In this document: positions 18,143-26,890 of the stretch, piece by piece
Position numbering within the stretch: the first letter of the stretch is position 1
Layout of the letters: every line of letters begins with the position of its first letter
The notes under the pieces: generated by a model
Database searches by the model: none
Told to the model about the DNA's origin: nothing
The model's input: only the letters and a program-made list of their open reading frames with translations
Position numbers and translations under genes: made by a program
Assembly (NCBI GenBank): GCA_019931105.1
Contig: JAIOUW010000001.1
Location: 1,426,001-1,490,000 of the forward strand
Length of the DNA stretch: 64,000 nt
From: Flavobacteriaceae bacterium NBU2977
Lineage (GTDB): Bacteria > Bacteroidota > Bacteroidia > Flavobacteriales > Flavobacteriaceae
Direction of reading: 5' to 3'

Positions 18143-18571
18143 ATGAGAATAGCCATAGGAAACGACCATGCGGGAACAGCCTATAAACTCGCGATCATCG
18201 GGCTGTTGAAATCTATGCAAATAGACGTTGGTAATTATGGTACCGATGGTACCGATAGTGTTGACTATCCTGATTTTGTGCATCCCGTGGCACGTGAGGT
18301 AGAGGAGGGAAAAGCCGATTATGGAATCATTATTTGCGGAAGCGGCAACGGTGCTTCCATGACCGCCAACAAGCACCAAAAAATAAGGTGTGCCCTCTGT
18401 TGGAACAAAGAAATAGTGGCCTTGGGCAGAGAACATAACGATGCCAACATTTTAAGTCTGCCCGCACGTTTTATTTCTCTTCCCCAGGCCTTGGAGATGG
18501 TAAAAGTCTTTTTGAATACTGAATTTGAGGGCGGTCGCCACGAGAGGAGGATTGAAAAAATACCCTGTTAA
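18143..18571 (+). CDS. rpiB: Ribose-5-phosphate isomerase B (RpiB/LacAB family)
   Basis: 142 residues. The start IAIGNDHAGTAYK matches the phosphate-binding DHAG region. The active-site loop GIIICGSGNGAS contains the catalytic Cys at about residue 65, and NDANILSLPARF is the conserved C-terminal motif. It interconverts ribose-5-phosphate and ribulose-5-phosphate in the non-oxidative pentose phosphate pathway. The TAA overlaps the next ATG by one base (TAATG), giving a translationally coupled rpiB-CDF-ElaA chain that runs from the promoter at 18088. Confidence 0.93.
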   Translation: MRIAIGNDHAGTAYKLAIIGLLKSMQIDVGNYGTDGTDSVDYPDFVHPVAREVEEGKADYGIIICGSGNGASMTANKHQKIRCALCWNKEIVALGREHNDANILSLPARFISLPQALEMVKVFLNTEFEGGRHERRIEKIPC

Positions 18572-19491
18572 TGGGGCACCATCACGCACATTCGAACCAT
18601 CATCATTCACATGCCGACCTTAAAGGAAGAAATCTGGTCATTTCCATTTTTCTGAATCTTTTGATTACCGTATCACAAGTTGTGGGAGGTATCATTTCGG
18701 GAAGCCTTTCATTACTCTCGGATGCATTACACAATTTCAGCGACGTACTTTCACTTATCATTAGTTACATCGCCACGATACTTTCAAGAAAAGAGGCTTC
18801 GGCCAATAAGACCTTTGGTTATAAAAGAGCTGAAATAATAGCGGCTTTTGTCAATTCGTCAACCTTGATCATCGTAGCGATAATTTTGATCAAAGAGGCA
18901 ATAGAAAGGTTTTTGGCCCCCGAGGAAATAGAATCCGATCTTGTAATTTGGCTATCTCTATTAGGTATCGTGGCAAACGGATTTAGTGTACTGTTACTAA
19001 AGAAAGATTCAGAAAGCAACATGAACATGAAATCGGCCTATTTACACTTGCTGACCGATATGATGGCCTCGGTGGCCGTTTTGATCGGTGGGTTGTTGAT
19101 GAAATATTTTCAATGGTTTTGGGTAGATCCGTTATTGACATTGGCCATTGCCCTGTACCTAATATATATGGGTTGGGCCCTCTTGCGTGATTCTACCCGG
19201 GTATTGATGTTGTTTACACCGGGATCTATAGAGGTTAGAGACATTGTCGATGCCATCAAGAAGATTAAAGCCGTAAAAAACGTGCACCATGTACATATTT
19301 GGCAGCTAAATGAAGATGAGGTACATCTTGAGGCGCATATCGATTTTGTGAACGACATCAAACTTTCTGAATTTGACATTATTTTGGAAGAAATAGAAGA
19401 AGAACTCTATCATCATCACGGAATCAACCATGTCAACATACAACCTGAGTTTGGAAAATGCGATAGCAAACAAATAATAGTCCAAGATTAA
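18571..19491 (+). CDS. Cation diffusion facilitator (CzcD/ZitB-type) transporter
   Basis: 306 residues. It has a His-rich N-terminus (MGHHHAHSNHHHSHADLK) and six membrane segments with the metal-site motifs HNFSD in helix 2 and HLLTD in helix 5. A cytoplasmic C-terminal domain (VKNVHHVHIWQLNEDEVHLE) carries conserved metal-binding histidines. It exports Zn2+ and probably related divalent ions in exchange for protons across the inner membrane. It overlaps both neighbours by one base, so it should be co-translated with rpiB and the acetyltransferase, although no functional link between them is obvious. Confidence 0.92.
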   Translation: MGHHHAHSNHHHSHADLKGRNLVISIFLNLLITVSQVVGGIISGSLSLLSDALHNFSDVLSLIISYIATILSRKEASANKTFGYKRAEIIAAFVNSSTLIIVAIILIKEAIERFLAPEEIESDLVIWLSLLGIVANGFSVLLLKKDSESNMNMKSAYLHLLTDMMASVAVLIGGLLMKYFQWFWVDPLLTLAIALYLIYMGWALLRDSTRVLMLFTPGSIEVRDIVDAIKKIKAVKNVHHVHIWQLNEDEVHLEAHIDFVNDIKLSEFDIILEEIEEELYHHHGINHVNIQPEFGKCDSKQIIVQD

Positions 19492-19934
19492 TGCTGAAAA
19501 TCGACATTAAAAAATTTGAGGATTTAACACCGAAAGAGTTATACGCTATTTTACGGCTGCGCAGCGAGGTCTTTGTTGTCGAACAGAACTGCGTCTATCA
19601 AGATTTAGACGACAAGGACGTTCTGGCACTACACGTAATCGGCTTCAAGAAAAACACAGTAGTCGCGTACACGCGTGTTTTTAAACCCGGCGACTATTTT
19701 AGTGAAGCCAGTATAGGCAGGGTAGTGGTAAAGGCCAATGAGCGCCAGTACGGTTATGGTAGAGAGATAATGGCCGCATCGATAAAGGCGGTTGAAAACC
19801 TTTTTCATACGACTACAATCCATTTATCGGCGCAATGCTATCTACAGAAATTTTACAATAGCCTTGGTTTTGAACAAATCGGTGAAGAGTATCTCGAAGA
19901 TGGTATACCCCATATCGGGATGGTCAAAAAATAA
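19491..19934 (+). CDS. ElaA-type GNAT N-acetyltransferase
   Basis: 147 residues. The N-terminus (LTPKELYAILRLRSEVFVVEQ) is the hallmark of the ElaA branch of GNAT enzymes. The acetyl-CoA-binding region is IGRVVVKANERQYGYGREIM, and the C-terminus has the typical LSAQCYLQKFYNSLGF. It transfers an acetyl group from acetyl-CoA to an unknown acceptor in the cytoplasm. It is the last gene of the rpiB chain (TAATG overlap with the CDF gene) and converges on a minus-strand gene ending 18 bases away. Confidence 0.88.
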   Translation: MLKIDIKKFEDLTPKELYAILRLRSEVFVVEQNCVYQDLDDKDVLALHVIGFKKNTVVAYTRVFKPGDYFSEASIGRVVVKANERQYGYGREIMAASIKAVENLFHTTTIHLSAQCYLQKFYNSLGFEQIGEEYLEDGIPHIGMVKK

Positions 19935-19952
19935 AAGGCAACAACCTTTGAA

Positions 19953-20327
19953 TTATATCTTGATGGGCGTTTTGTTCGTCAAGTTGATATCTTCCAACAT
20001 GGTATCGGTAAACCTATAATGCCCTTTGGTCGTAATAATTCGAAAAATACCTGAGTTCATTCGGCTCAAAGTGTCCAAAAAAAGCCATTTTGACTTTAAT
20101 AATCTAGGCTTCTCCGTTTTCAGGCCGATTTCAAAGAAATACTTCCTTCCGTTCTTGGTGGCGGTGATATCAGGGGTGATCTTATTGCCCGTTTCTTTTC
20201 TAATGTATGATTTCGGACTTTCAAAACCGTCCGTGTCGGCCTTGATATCCTCAAAACCGGTAGCTTCCAAATATTGGATAGATTTTTCTAAAAAATCCGT
20301 ATTTTCTGACTTGTCTATTTTTATCAT
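19953..20327 (-). CDS. Hypothetical protein, possible nuclease-like fold
   Basis: 124 residues from the ATG at 20327 (a TTG three codons upstream is open but less likely). Not recognised with certainty. The middle has ITPDITATKNGRKYFFEIGLK, a PD followed after about 14 residues by an acidic residue and a lysine. This resembles the core of PD-(D/E)xK nuclease folds such as YraN/VRR families, but the spacing ExxxK is not canonical, so activity is doubtful. No signal peptide and no membrane segment. Convergent with the ElaA gene; 60 bases downstream of the DUF1697 stop on the same strand. Confidence 0.6.
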   Translation of the reverse strand: MIKIDKSENTDFLEKSIQYLEATGFEDIKADTDGFESPKSYIRKETGNKITPDITATKNGRKYFFEIGLKTEKPRLLKSKWLFLDTLSRMNSGIFRIITTKGHYRFTDTMLEDINLTNKTPIKI

Positions 20328-20387
20328 AAAGGGCAAGATAACAGAAATATAGAAAAATCCTAATTTTTTGCCTTGATTAACAGCATA

Positions 20388-20963
20388 TTAACTTCGAGGC
20401 CCTAGTTTCTTTTCAATTCTTTTAATGGTATTCCAATTTCTGGTCGTTATATCCTTACCATAAAAAAGTTCCAGGGCCTGCATGGCTTGAGGTGTTCCTG
20501 ATCTTGAAACATCAAGTACACTTAGAACTGTCTTGTCTTGTCGGCTCAATATCTCGTAAGAACCGTCTTCACTTGACCAAGGCAAGGGTGTGGGGTCTTT
20601 TACATCGATATTCAAGAACGAAACATACAGCCGAATATCTTTTGTGACTACAATGTTTTTGAATGGATCTTCATTTAATAAATCATGGATTAAATCGATA
20701 TTTCTGATCAAAGTGGGTATGGGAAAGCCAAAAGTTTTTTCAAGACGATCCGAAATCCCTTTTTCCAAATCCATAAGACGATTTTCTTCACTATCGAACA
20801 AGACATTGCCCGAATTCAAAAGTGTCTCCACATTGGTGAACCCCATCTTGGTCATTTCCTTTTTGAGTTCTGCCATTGGAACCTTGTGATGCCCTCCGAC
20901 ATTAATGCCCCTAAGAAAGGCAACATAGGTTGTTTTTTCGATCGGACTGTTTTTTTTGGTCAT
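20388..20963 (-). CDS. DUF1697 domain protein
   Basis: 191 residues. It begins with the family signature YVAFLRGINVGGHHKVPMAELK and continues with GFTNVETLLNSGNVLFDS, both typical of DUF1697. Cytoplasmic, function unknown. The C-terminal SGTPQAMQALELFYGKDITTRNWNTI is also family-like. The 284 bases upstream (20964-21247) hold no gene I can support; only a short hairpin (GTGGC/GCCAC at 20996-21010) was noticed. Confidence 0.85.
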   Translation of the reverse strand: MTKKNSPIEKTTYVAFLRGINVGGHHKVPMAELKKEMTKMGFTNVETLLNSGNVLFDSEENRLMDLEKGISDRLEKTFGFPIPTLIRNIDLIHDLLNEDPFKNIVVTKDIRLYVSFLNIDVKDPTPLPWSSEDGSYEILSRQDKTVLSVLDVSRSGTPQAMQALELFYGKDITTRNWNTIKRIEKKLGPRS

Positions 20964-21247
20964 TGCAACAGTTTTTATTTTTAGGTTTTAAGGTGGTGGC
21001 ATAAAGCCACGATTGGCAACCTATGGAAATATAATAAAATTGTCGAAGCACGATATGGTCCTTTTAGAATATTGACGCATAATCTAAATTTTATTATTTG
21101 ACCAATGGGTCGGTTTCATACTGTGATATTTCCCGGATTTCAAGACGGAAACACCATAAAATACAAATCGAATCGATGAAATACATTCTATTTTATTGGG
21201 GCTATGACGAATATGGCCATCACAGACCAGATAGTTGGTATAAGTGC

Positions 21248-21868
21248 TTATACGAAGCGCTTGGCCATTCCATTTTTGATTAAAAAATCTAGTTTTAAAA
21301 CTAGATTTACGGGTTTTTCGGCCTTGTTATGTTTTGAAAAGTATAGATATCCTTCTTTTTTAGGATGTAAAGTTTCCAATTTAAGCTTTGAATGGTTTTC
21401 TTCATTTAACGCGATTATTGATTCAAGAGATTTTCTTGAAATGTTTCTTGAGCCAAGAAAAGAAATCAATTTTTCGCGATTGACAAATGTTAGTTTGCAT
21501 GAAGTAAACGTATCCGGTTCATCGGTATAAATGGCGGTTACCAGCGTATAGAAATCGGTTTTTTTGGTCTGGTCGAACAACCATCCCTTCTTGACCGCCC
21601 CATGTTTGTAGTAGATCAGTTCAAAAGCGAATGTCGGCAGATCTTCGTTAACGTAGTCCAATTGTGCTTTTTCATCGACAAGAAAAGTTTTAGCGGTTGC
21701 TTTATGGGTAAAAATTAGGTCTATACCTTTCATTTGCCGAGTCAAGTCGGCAATACGTTCAAAATGGTAGTTTTTAAGGTGCTTGCCATAATAACGGTCA
21801 AGTAATTTCGAAAGCCTTTGCTCTTTTTTTAGATCCGATTGAAATGTACTTTTTTTTTGTGTTGACAC
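21248..21868 (-). CDS. Putative type II restriction endonuclease (PD-(D/E)xK-like)
   Basis: 206 residues, no recognised family name. Visible core: QMKGIDLIF (Asp at about 50), 14 residues, then FLVDEKAQ (Asp65-x-Lys67), the D...(D/E)xK spacing of PD-(D/E)xK nucleases, followed by a conserved-looking LPTFAFELIYY. It lies 13 bases downstream of a DNA cytosine methyltransferase on the same strand, the usual place for a cognate restriction enzyme. No signal peptide or membrane segment. Activity and recognition site are unknown. An alternative is another methyltransferase-associated protein with an inactive nuclease fold. Confidence 0.65.
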   Translation of the reverse strand: MSTQKKSTFQSDLKKEQRLSKLLDRYYGKHLKNYHFERIADLTRQMKGIDLIFTHKATAKTFLVDEKAQLDYVNEDLPTFAFELIYYKHGAVKKGWLFDQTKKTDFYTLVTAIYTDEPDTFTSCKLTFVNREKLISFLGSRNISRKSLESIIALNEENHSKLKLETLHPKKEGYLYFSKHNKAEKPVNLVLKLDFLIKNGMAKRFV

Positions 21869-21881
21869 GGATTGGAATAGG

Positions 21882-23135
21882 CTAATTGTTCATTCCCCGG
21901 TTGGTTGAAACCTGCCGTATTTTTTCATACAATGCGCTTCCGATGCGCTCGACTACGCCCACCACTAATGCGTTGCCCATAAAAAAAGCCCTTTTCGTGT
22001 CGCTGATGCCTTCCAATTTGGTATGGTTGTCTGGAAACATGTTCAAACGCTCCAATTCGACCGGGGTCAATCGGCGTAGCCCTTTTTGGGTTTGCACGAC
22101 GTGTTTGAAGCGCGATGGACTTTTGCCGCCCTCGCCGGTGATAACGGTACGCGAAGCGTTGTCCAGCGCATCGGGAAAAATCATTCCGCCCTCGCTGTAA
22201 TTGTATTCAAAACCGTTTTTTGCCGTACGCACCTCCTTTTTGGCCCCTTTTAAATATTCCCATTTTGGGTAATCTTCTTGTGGAATAAAGAATTCATCGG
22301 TTACTTCCCCATTTTGCAAAATATCGCCCAAAACGGTCCTTTTTCCATCATAATCTGGAAAAGTCCTGATGGTTGATACTTCTCCCTCTATACATACACC
22401 CGAATTTTCAAAAGGCGATAATTTGCCTTCTTCGTTGAAATTTGATGAGATTTCGACCAAGTCACCCTTGATTTTAAAGGTTTTTGGGCTTTTATGCCCT
22501 TTTTCGACCGAAAAAACGGATGCGATGGTTCCTGAGTTATGCGTCCATTCCGATTTATTAGCTCCTTTTAAATGACTGTAAATCGGTGTCGATTTGTGGT
22601 AGCCCAAGAAAAAAATACGTCTTCGTCGTTGCGGCATGCCATAATCGGCCGCATTGATAACGCGCCATTCTACGGCATAACCCAATTCATCAAGACTTTT
22701 GAGCATAACGGCAAAATCGCGCCCCCTTTGGTTCGAAGGCGATTTTAAGAGCCGATCGACATTTTCGAGAAAAAGATATTTGGGAGGATTTTTCTTTTCG
22801 GATAGAATCCTATGGATGCTCCACCATAAGACCCCTTTTTTTCCGATCAATCCCTTTGAGTTCTGCAAGGTTGTTGCAACCGAATAATCCTGACAAGGGA
22901 ACCCCCCGACCAAAATATCGCCATCAGGAATTTCTGAGATCGGAACCTCGGAAATATCGGTATTGTTATGATTTTTGTTTCCGAATCGGGCCTCATAGAC
23001 CAGAGAGGCATGCTGGGTCTTGGTCGAAGGTTCCCACTGATTGCTCCAGACCACTTCGTAATGTCCGGTCTTTTCAAGACCCAGTCGGAACCCGCCGACA
23101 CCTGCAAAAAGTTCGATGACCTTTAATTTCTTCAT
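21882..23135 (-). CDS. DNA (cytosine-5-)-methyltransferase
   Basis: 417 residues with the C5-methylase motifs in order: I ELFAGVGGFRLGLE, IV GGFPCQDYS with catalytic Cys at about 81, VI FLENVDRL, VIII YGMPQRRRRIFFLG, then a variable target-recognition region (about 190-350), IX RRLTPVELERLNMFP and X FFMGNALVVGVVERIG. It methylates cytosine at C5 at a specific site. With the downstream nuclease-like gene it probably forms a type II restriction-modification operon. The sequence specificity cannot be read from the target domain by eye. Confidence 0.95.
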   Translation of the reverse strand: MKKLKVIELFAGVGGFRLGLEKTGHYEVVWSNQWEPSTKTQHASLVYEARFGNKNHNNTDISEVPISEIPDGDILVGGFPCQDYSVATTLQNSKGLIGKKGVLWWSIHRILSEKKNPPKYLFLENVDRLLKSPSNQRGRDFAVMLKSLDELGYAVEWRVINAADYGMPQRRRRIFFLGYHKSTPIYSHLKGANKSEWTHNSGTIASVFSVEKGHKSPKTFKIKGDLVEISSNFNEEGKLSPFENSGVCIEGEVSTIRTFPDYDGKRTVLGDILQNGEVTDEFFIPQEDYPKWEYLKGAKKEVRTAKNGFEYNYSEGGMIFPDALDNASRTVITGEGGKSPSRFKHVVQTQKGLRRLTPVELERLNMFPDNHTKLEGISDTKRAFFMGNALVVGVVERIGSALYEKIRQVSTNRGMNN

Positions 23136-23256
23136 GCAGGACGAAATTAATCAAAAAGCTTAAAATTAAGGAATGGAAAACCGCATATATGGACAAAACG
23201 GTCGGCATCTCCCGTATTAACATCCAGCGAACCTGAGTGTAGATCATGAATATGTT

Positions 23257-23264
23257 TATTTTTG
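23257..23264 (+). promoter_or_regulatory. Candidate -7 element (TATTTTTG) for the NlpC/P60 gene
   Basis: Fits TAnnTTTG and lies 52 bases before the ATG at 23316, in the divergent gap between the methyltransferase and the hydrolase. There is no clear -33 TTG. Confidence 0.35.
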
Positions 23265-23315
23265 CTCGATAGTTGTGATTTAAACCTACCCGAGCCACTA
23301 CAAAAACCATTGATT

Positions 23316-24506
23316 ATGAACATTAGACGCCACATTTACACTCTACTTTGCGGCGTTCTTTGTATGGTCTCGTGCCAGACCGAGCTTAAAGAGGAAAATC
23401 TTTTTGAGGAAGAGATAGCGAACATAAGGTCACAGTTTGCACCCGACAAACGAGTGGCATTGTTCGAGGTAGAAGCGATTAGGAACAACGATAGTTACAT
23501 TTTGAGGGGTGAAAGCGATATGCAAGACGCTATCGAAGCGCTGAAGAAGCAATTGTACGCCAAAAATGTCGCTTTTGTTGACAGTATACAACTTTTGCCA
23601 TCCCATGATTTGGGAGAAAATATAAAGGCAATAGTCAATATTTCGGTGGCCAACTTGCGCAGCAACCCCAAACATTCGGCAGAATTGGCCACACAGGCCA
23701 CTTTGGGCACCCCTTTAAAGGTTCTAAAAAAAGAAGGCGGTTGGTATTACATTCAAACTCCGGATAAATATTTGTCCTGGGTCGATGATGGTGGCATTAC
23801 CTTGATGGATAAATCGCATTTTGAGCGATGGCAGGCTACCGACAAGATTATTTACACCAAGACCTATGGACATTCGTATGCAGAAAAAGATAATAAGCAA
23901 GTTGTCTCCGATTTGGTGGCGGGCGCTATTTTGGAAACCACTGGTATTTCGGACAATTATTTTCAGGTTAAATATCCTGACGGAAGAACGGCATTTGTTA
24001 TGAAAGACGAGGCCGAAAATTATGACCACTGGCTTGAAGGTCTTGCCCCAACGGTAGATGACCTTGTGGCCACATCTGAAACTTTGATGGGCGTACCCTA
24101 CCTTTGGGGCGGTACTTCAACCAAAGGCATGGACTGCAGCGGTTTTACAAAGACCATCTATTTCTTGAACGGAATGGTCATACCAAGAGATGCCTCCCAA
24201 CAGGTACATGCGGGTCAGTCCGTCGATTCCATAATGGATTTTGAAAACCTGAAAAAGGGTGATTTACTCTTTTTCGGAACAAAGGCCACCGATTCGACGA
24301 ATGAAAAAGTGGTCCATGTGGGCATGTGGATCGGCAACAATGAATTCATCCATGCATCTAATATGGTACGGATCAGCAGTATGGACCCCAAGGCCGAAAA
24401 TTTTGATGAATGGAACCGCAATCGCTATCTGCGCACCAAAAGGATTTTAAGAGAGGAAGACGAGGCACTGATCAATTTGACACGAACACCTTTGTTCAAA
24501 GACTAA
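23316..24506 (+). CDS. NlpC/P60 cell-wall hydrolase lipoprotein with SH3-like domains
   Basis: 396 residues from the ATG at 23316, chosen because it gives a short lipoprotein signal (MNIRRHIYTLLCGVLCMVSC). Two bacterial SH3-like segments follow (VANLRSNPKHSAEL..., about 110-160, and about 185-235). A C-terminal NlpC/P60 domain has the catalytic Cys in GMDCSGF (about 274), His in VVHVGMW (about 334) and His in FIHASN (about 346). Such enzymes cut peptidoglycan stem peptides between D-gamma-Glu and the diamino acid, often in cell-wall recycling. It should be membrane-anchored and act in the periplasm. Confidence 0.9.
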   Translation: MNIRRHIYTLLCGVLCMVSCQTELKEENLFEEEIANIRSQFAPDKRVALFEVEAIRNNDSYILRGESDMQDAIEALKKQLYAKNVAFVDSIQLLPSHDLGENIKAIVNISVANLRSNPKHSAELATQATLGTPLKVLKKEGGWYYIQTPDKYLSWVDDGGITLMDKSHFERWQATDKIIYTKTYGHSYAEKDNKQVVSDLVAGAILETTGISDNYFQVKYPDGRTAFVMKDEAENYDHWLEGLAPTVDDLVATSETLMGVPYLWGGTSTKGMDCSGFTKTIYFLNGMVIPRDASQQVHAGQSVDSIMDFENLKKGDLLFFGTKATDSTNEKVVHVGMWIGNNEFIHASNMVRISSMDPKAENFDEWNRNRYLRTKRILREEDEALINLTRTPLFKD

Positions 24507-24638
24507 AATAAAGAATTGGTCAAGTTGATTTTTACTTAAAAACGATGTTTTAGTATTTTTTTAGAATTCTTCCGATTTCAATCGCCTATCTTACCACACT
24601 ATCACATTTTGTTAACGATTTTCTTAATAATTAGATCT

Positions 24639-24743
24639 ATGAGAAGATATATCGCTATTATTCTACCCTTGTTTTCACTTGTCTTTTTGAATGCGTAATA
24701 TGAAATCAAACCATCGACTGGGTATTCTTCCAATATTGGCATA
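24639..24743 (+). other. Signal-peptide region of the DinB gene, cut off by in-frame TAA
   Basis: From the ATG at 24639 the frame reads MRRYIAIILPLFSLVFLNA, then TAA at 24696-24698, then YEIKPSTGYSSNIGI and directly on into the DinB coding frame at 24744 without a frameshift. The first part is a good signal peptide; flavobacterial signal peptides commonly end in AQ, so TAA is one transition from the expected CAA (Gln). Either the secreted form has been lost by a nonsense mutation, or a sequencing error is present. Confidence 0.75.
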
Positions 24744-25193
24744 ATGGTAAATATGCTGGAAGACTTGAAGAAAAGGATAACAGAAGAGGTCAAAGACCTT
24801 GACCAGTCGCAAACCGATTTCGAATTTGATGAAAATGCGAATAGCATTGGTGCTTTGGTCATGCATTTGGTGGCAACGGAGGCATATTACCAAATAGAAA
24901 CATTGGAAGGACGGCAATGGACAGAAGAAGAGCGGGAGCATTTGGGCGTTGGTGGCGAACTTAATGATAAATCAAAAAAAGTACTCAAAGGGAAACCCAT
25001 TCGACACTATTTGGACTTATGGGATGAAATTCGAGAAAAAACCTTGGCAGGACTCAAAACTAAAGACGACAAATGGTTTTCGAGCAATATCGAAGAGGGC
25101 ATCAATTATCATTGGGTGTGGTATCATGTTATGGAGCATCAAGCTAATCATATGGGCCAAATAGCATTGGTTAAGAACAGATTACCTAAATAA
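24744..25193 (+). CDS. DinB-family protein (probably 5'-disrupted)
   Basis: 149 residues from the first ATG after the stop described at 24696. It is a four-helix DinB/YfiT-like domain with a possible metal triad: His in ALVMHLVATE, then the two His of WYHVMEHQANHMGQI. Some family members are thiol-dependent S-transferases or metal-binding hydrolases; the function here is unknown. The true ancestral start is probably 24639, which would give a secreted protein. If translation starts at 24744 the product would be cytoplasmic and lack about 15 residues of mature N-terminus. It converges on the symporter gene, 3 bases away. Confidence 0.75.
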   Translation: MVNMLEDLKKRITEEVKDLDQSQTDFEFDENANSIGALVMHLVATEAYYQIETLEGRQWTEEEREHLGVGGELNDKSKKVLKGKPIRHYLDLWDEIREKTLAGLKTKDDKWFSSNIEEGINYHWVWYHVMEHQANHMGQIALVKNRLPK

Positions 25194-25196
25194 ATT

Positions 25197-26723
25197 TCAA
25201 ACAGTTTTACCAAAAACAACTTCTAAGTGCCGTTCGTCGGGCATGCGTTTTTTGCTGAACAAACTCACGGTAATATAGGTCAGCATTGAGATTAGAAATG
25301 CAGGAATGATTTCGTGGATATCCTTCAAGGGTTCATACTCGAACCGAAATGCGAAACGCCAAACAATGTTCACCAACATACCCGCAATCATCGAAGTTAA
25401 CGCGCCAAGGTCTGTGCCCCACTTCAAATAGAGTCCGCCAAAGATGGCCGGAAAAAAACTGGCCGCGAAAACCGCACCGGCAAATGCGGTCAATTCAACG
25501 ATTCCGGCCATGGGATAGAGCGTCATAGCATATACGATAACGCAATAGATTACCATGAACCACTTGGTTCGGGGAACGATTTTTGATTCTGACATTGGTT
25601 TTGCAACATGCCAAATGTCTTTTACGAATGCCGTTCCGATAATAATAATGACCGATGCCAAAGAAGACATTCCGGCGGCGAAAAGTCCGGCAACGCAAAT
25701 ACCACTGACGAATTTGTTGTCGAATTTATCCAACATAAAGCCCACGACCTCATCGGTATCGTTTATCAGGAGATTTGCTTCTTCTGTTGAGGCCATACCA
25801 TGTACCAGGGCACCGAGGCCCATCACGCAGACCAAGGAAATTCCCAAAAAAACCGGTGTCCATATCATGGCAAAACGCATACTTCTTGCATTGTCTACCG
25901 AATAGAAGCGAATCAGGTTTTTCGGCTCAGAAATTTGTTTCATTCCGACCGATAGGCCAATGCCCAGGATGTACAAAAAGGAGACCAGTTCGCCAAAAGC
26001 CACCAACCCTGATTTTATGGGTTCTCCTGATTTGGTCAAATGATCTGTGCTGCGAATGGTTTCCATTAGATTATCGACCCCGCCGACATACATGAACGGA
26101 ATCGCCAACATCAAAATGGCCACGCCGAACATGATGATACCTTGAACGGCATCCGTCCACAAGACGCTATACATTCCGCCCCAAATCGTGTAGGCACAGG
26201 TAATCGCGATTATGGCAAATGCACCATATTCATAAGGTATATCCAATACCGAGGTCAATACATGGGCACAACCTTTGGCAATGCCAATCATATACCACAA
26301 GGTTGCGAACAATATGATGACCGCCGACAGCACCCGTATGCTTTTCGCGAGATTGCTTTTGTACCTTAAATGAAAATAATCAGGAATGGTAAACGATTTC
26401 AACCGTGCGGTCTGAAATCGCATTTTAGGCCCTAAAAGTTGCCACGAGATTATGCAGAAGACCGTCCAAATCAGTCCCATCCAAGCCCAAGAAAGTCCGT
26501 ATTCAAAAGATTTCCCTGCCTGCCCGATATAGGTGTTGGTACTCGCAGAGGTGGAAAAAAAGGCCAAGGAGATCACCCATCCCGGAATTTCTCTTTTGGC
26601 GACATAATACCCTTCAACCCCCTGGTTGGCCTTTTTCTTGAAGTGCCATCCGATGTACAGACATCCACCGACATAAACAGCCGTAAGGATCAAGGTGACG
26701 TAATGTTCGCTGAAATAATCCAT
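25197..26723 (-). CDS. Sodium:solute symporter (SSS family)
   Basis: 508 residues from the ATG at 26723 (an upstream TTG also open). About 13 membrane helices. Early helices have GWVISLAFFSTSASTNTYIGQAG and the SSS signature region YTIWGGMYSVLWTDAVQGIIMF. It imports an organic solute (sugar, amino acid, carboxylate or similar; not identifiable) with Na+ across the inner membrane. Its ATG overlaps the stop of a 39-codon membrane peptide gene by one base (TGATG). The acyl-CoA synthetase gene lies upstream on the same strand, which may hint at an organic acid substrate. Confidence 0.9.
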   Translation of the reverse strand: MDYFSEHYVTLILTAVYVGGCLYIGWHFKKKANQGVEGYYVAKREIPGWVISLAFFSTSASTNTYIGQAGKSFEYGLSWAWMGLIWTVFCIISWQLLGPKMRFQTARLKSFTIPDYFHLRYKSNLAKSIRVLSAVIILFATLWYMIGIAKGCAHVLTSVLDIPYEYGAFAIIAITCAYTIWGGMYSVLWTDAVQGIIMFGVAILMLAIPFMYVGGVDNLMETIRSTDHLTKSGEPIKSGLVAFGELVSFLYILGIGLSVGMKQISEPKNLIRFYSVDNARSMRFAMIWTPVFLGISLVCVMGLGALVHGMASTEEANLLINDTDEVVGFMLDKFDNKFVSGICVAGLFAAGMSSLASVIIIIGTAFVKDIWHVAKPMSESKIVPRTKWFMVIYCVIVYAMTLYPMAGIVELTAFAGAVFAASFFPAIFGGLYLKWGTDLGALTSMIAGMLVNIVWRFAFRFEYEPLKDIHEIIPAFLISMLTYITVSLFSKKRMPDERHLEVVFGKTV

Positions 26724-26842
26724 CAAGGTTCGGGGTTGTGGTCGCTTTCATCCACCGTGATATCGCGCTTCATTACCAAAACGGCATTGATGATTACCAG
26801 AACGATGATACCGAGATAGGGGAATAGAGTAAGAAAATCCAT
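26723..26842 (-). CDS. 39-residue single-pass membrane peptide coupled to symporter
   Basis: ATG at 26842 to TGA at 26723-26725. The product starts MDFLTLFPYLGIIVLVIINA, has one hydrophobic helix and then a charged tail (KRDITVDESDHNPEP). The TGA overlaps the ATG of the sodium:solute symporter by one base, so the two are translationally coupled. By analogy with small membrane partners of other SSS transporters (for example YhdT with PanF), it may be an accessory subunit. That is inference; the gene structure itself is seen directly. Confidence 0.7.
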   Translation of the reverse strand: MDFLTLFPYLGIIVLVIINAVLVMKRDITVDESDHNPEP

Positions 26843-26890
26843 GTATTCAAGTTACGGGTTCGGCATTTTGAGTTTTATTGTTTTCCAATC

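Noticed and set aside
21098-21530. Short plus-strand ORFs near the end of the nuclease-like gene
   Set aside because: They overlap the minus-strand gene or lie in low-complexity sequence and have no similarity I can name.
19953-23135. A larger defence island or integrated phage around the restriction-modification genes
   Set aside because: No integrase, transposase, phage gene or tRNA-flanking direct repeat is seen; neighbours look chromosomal.
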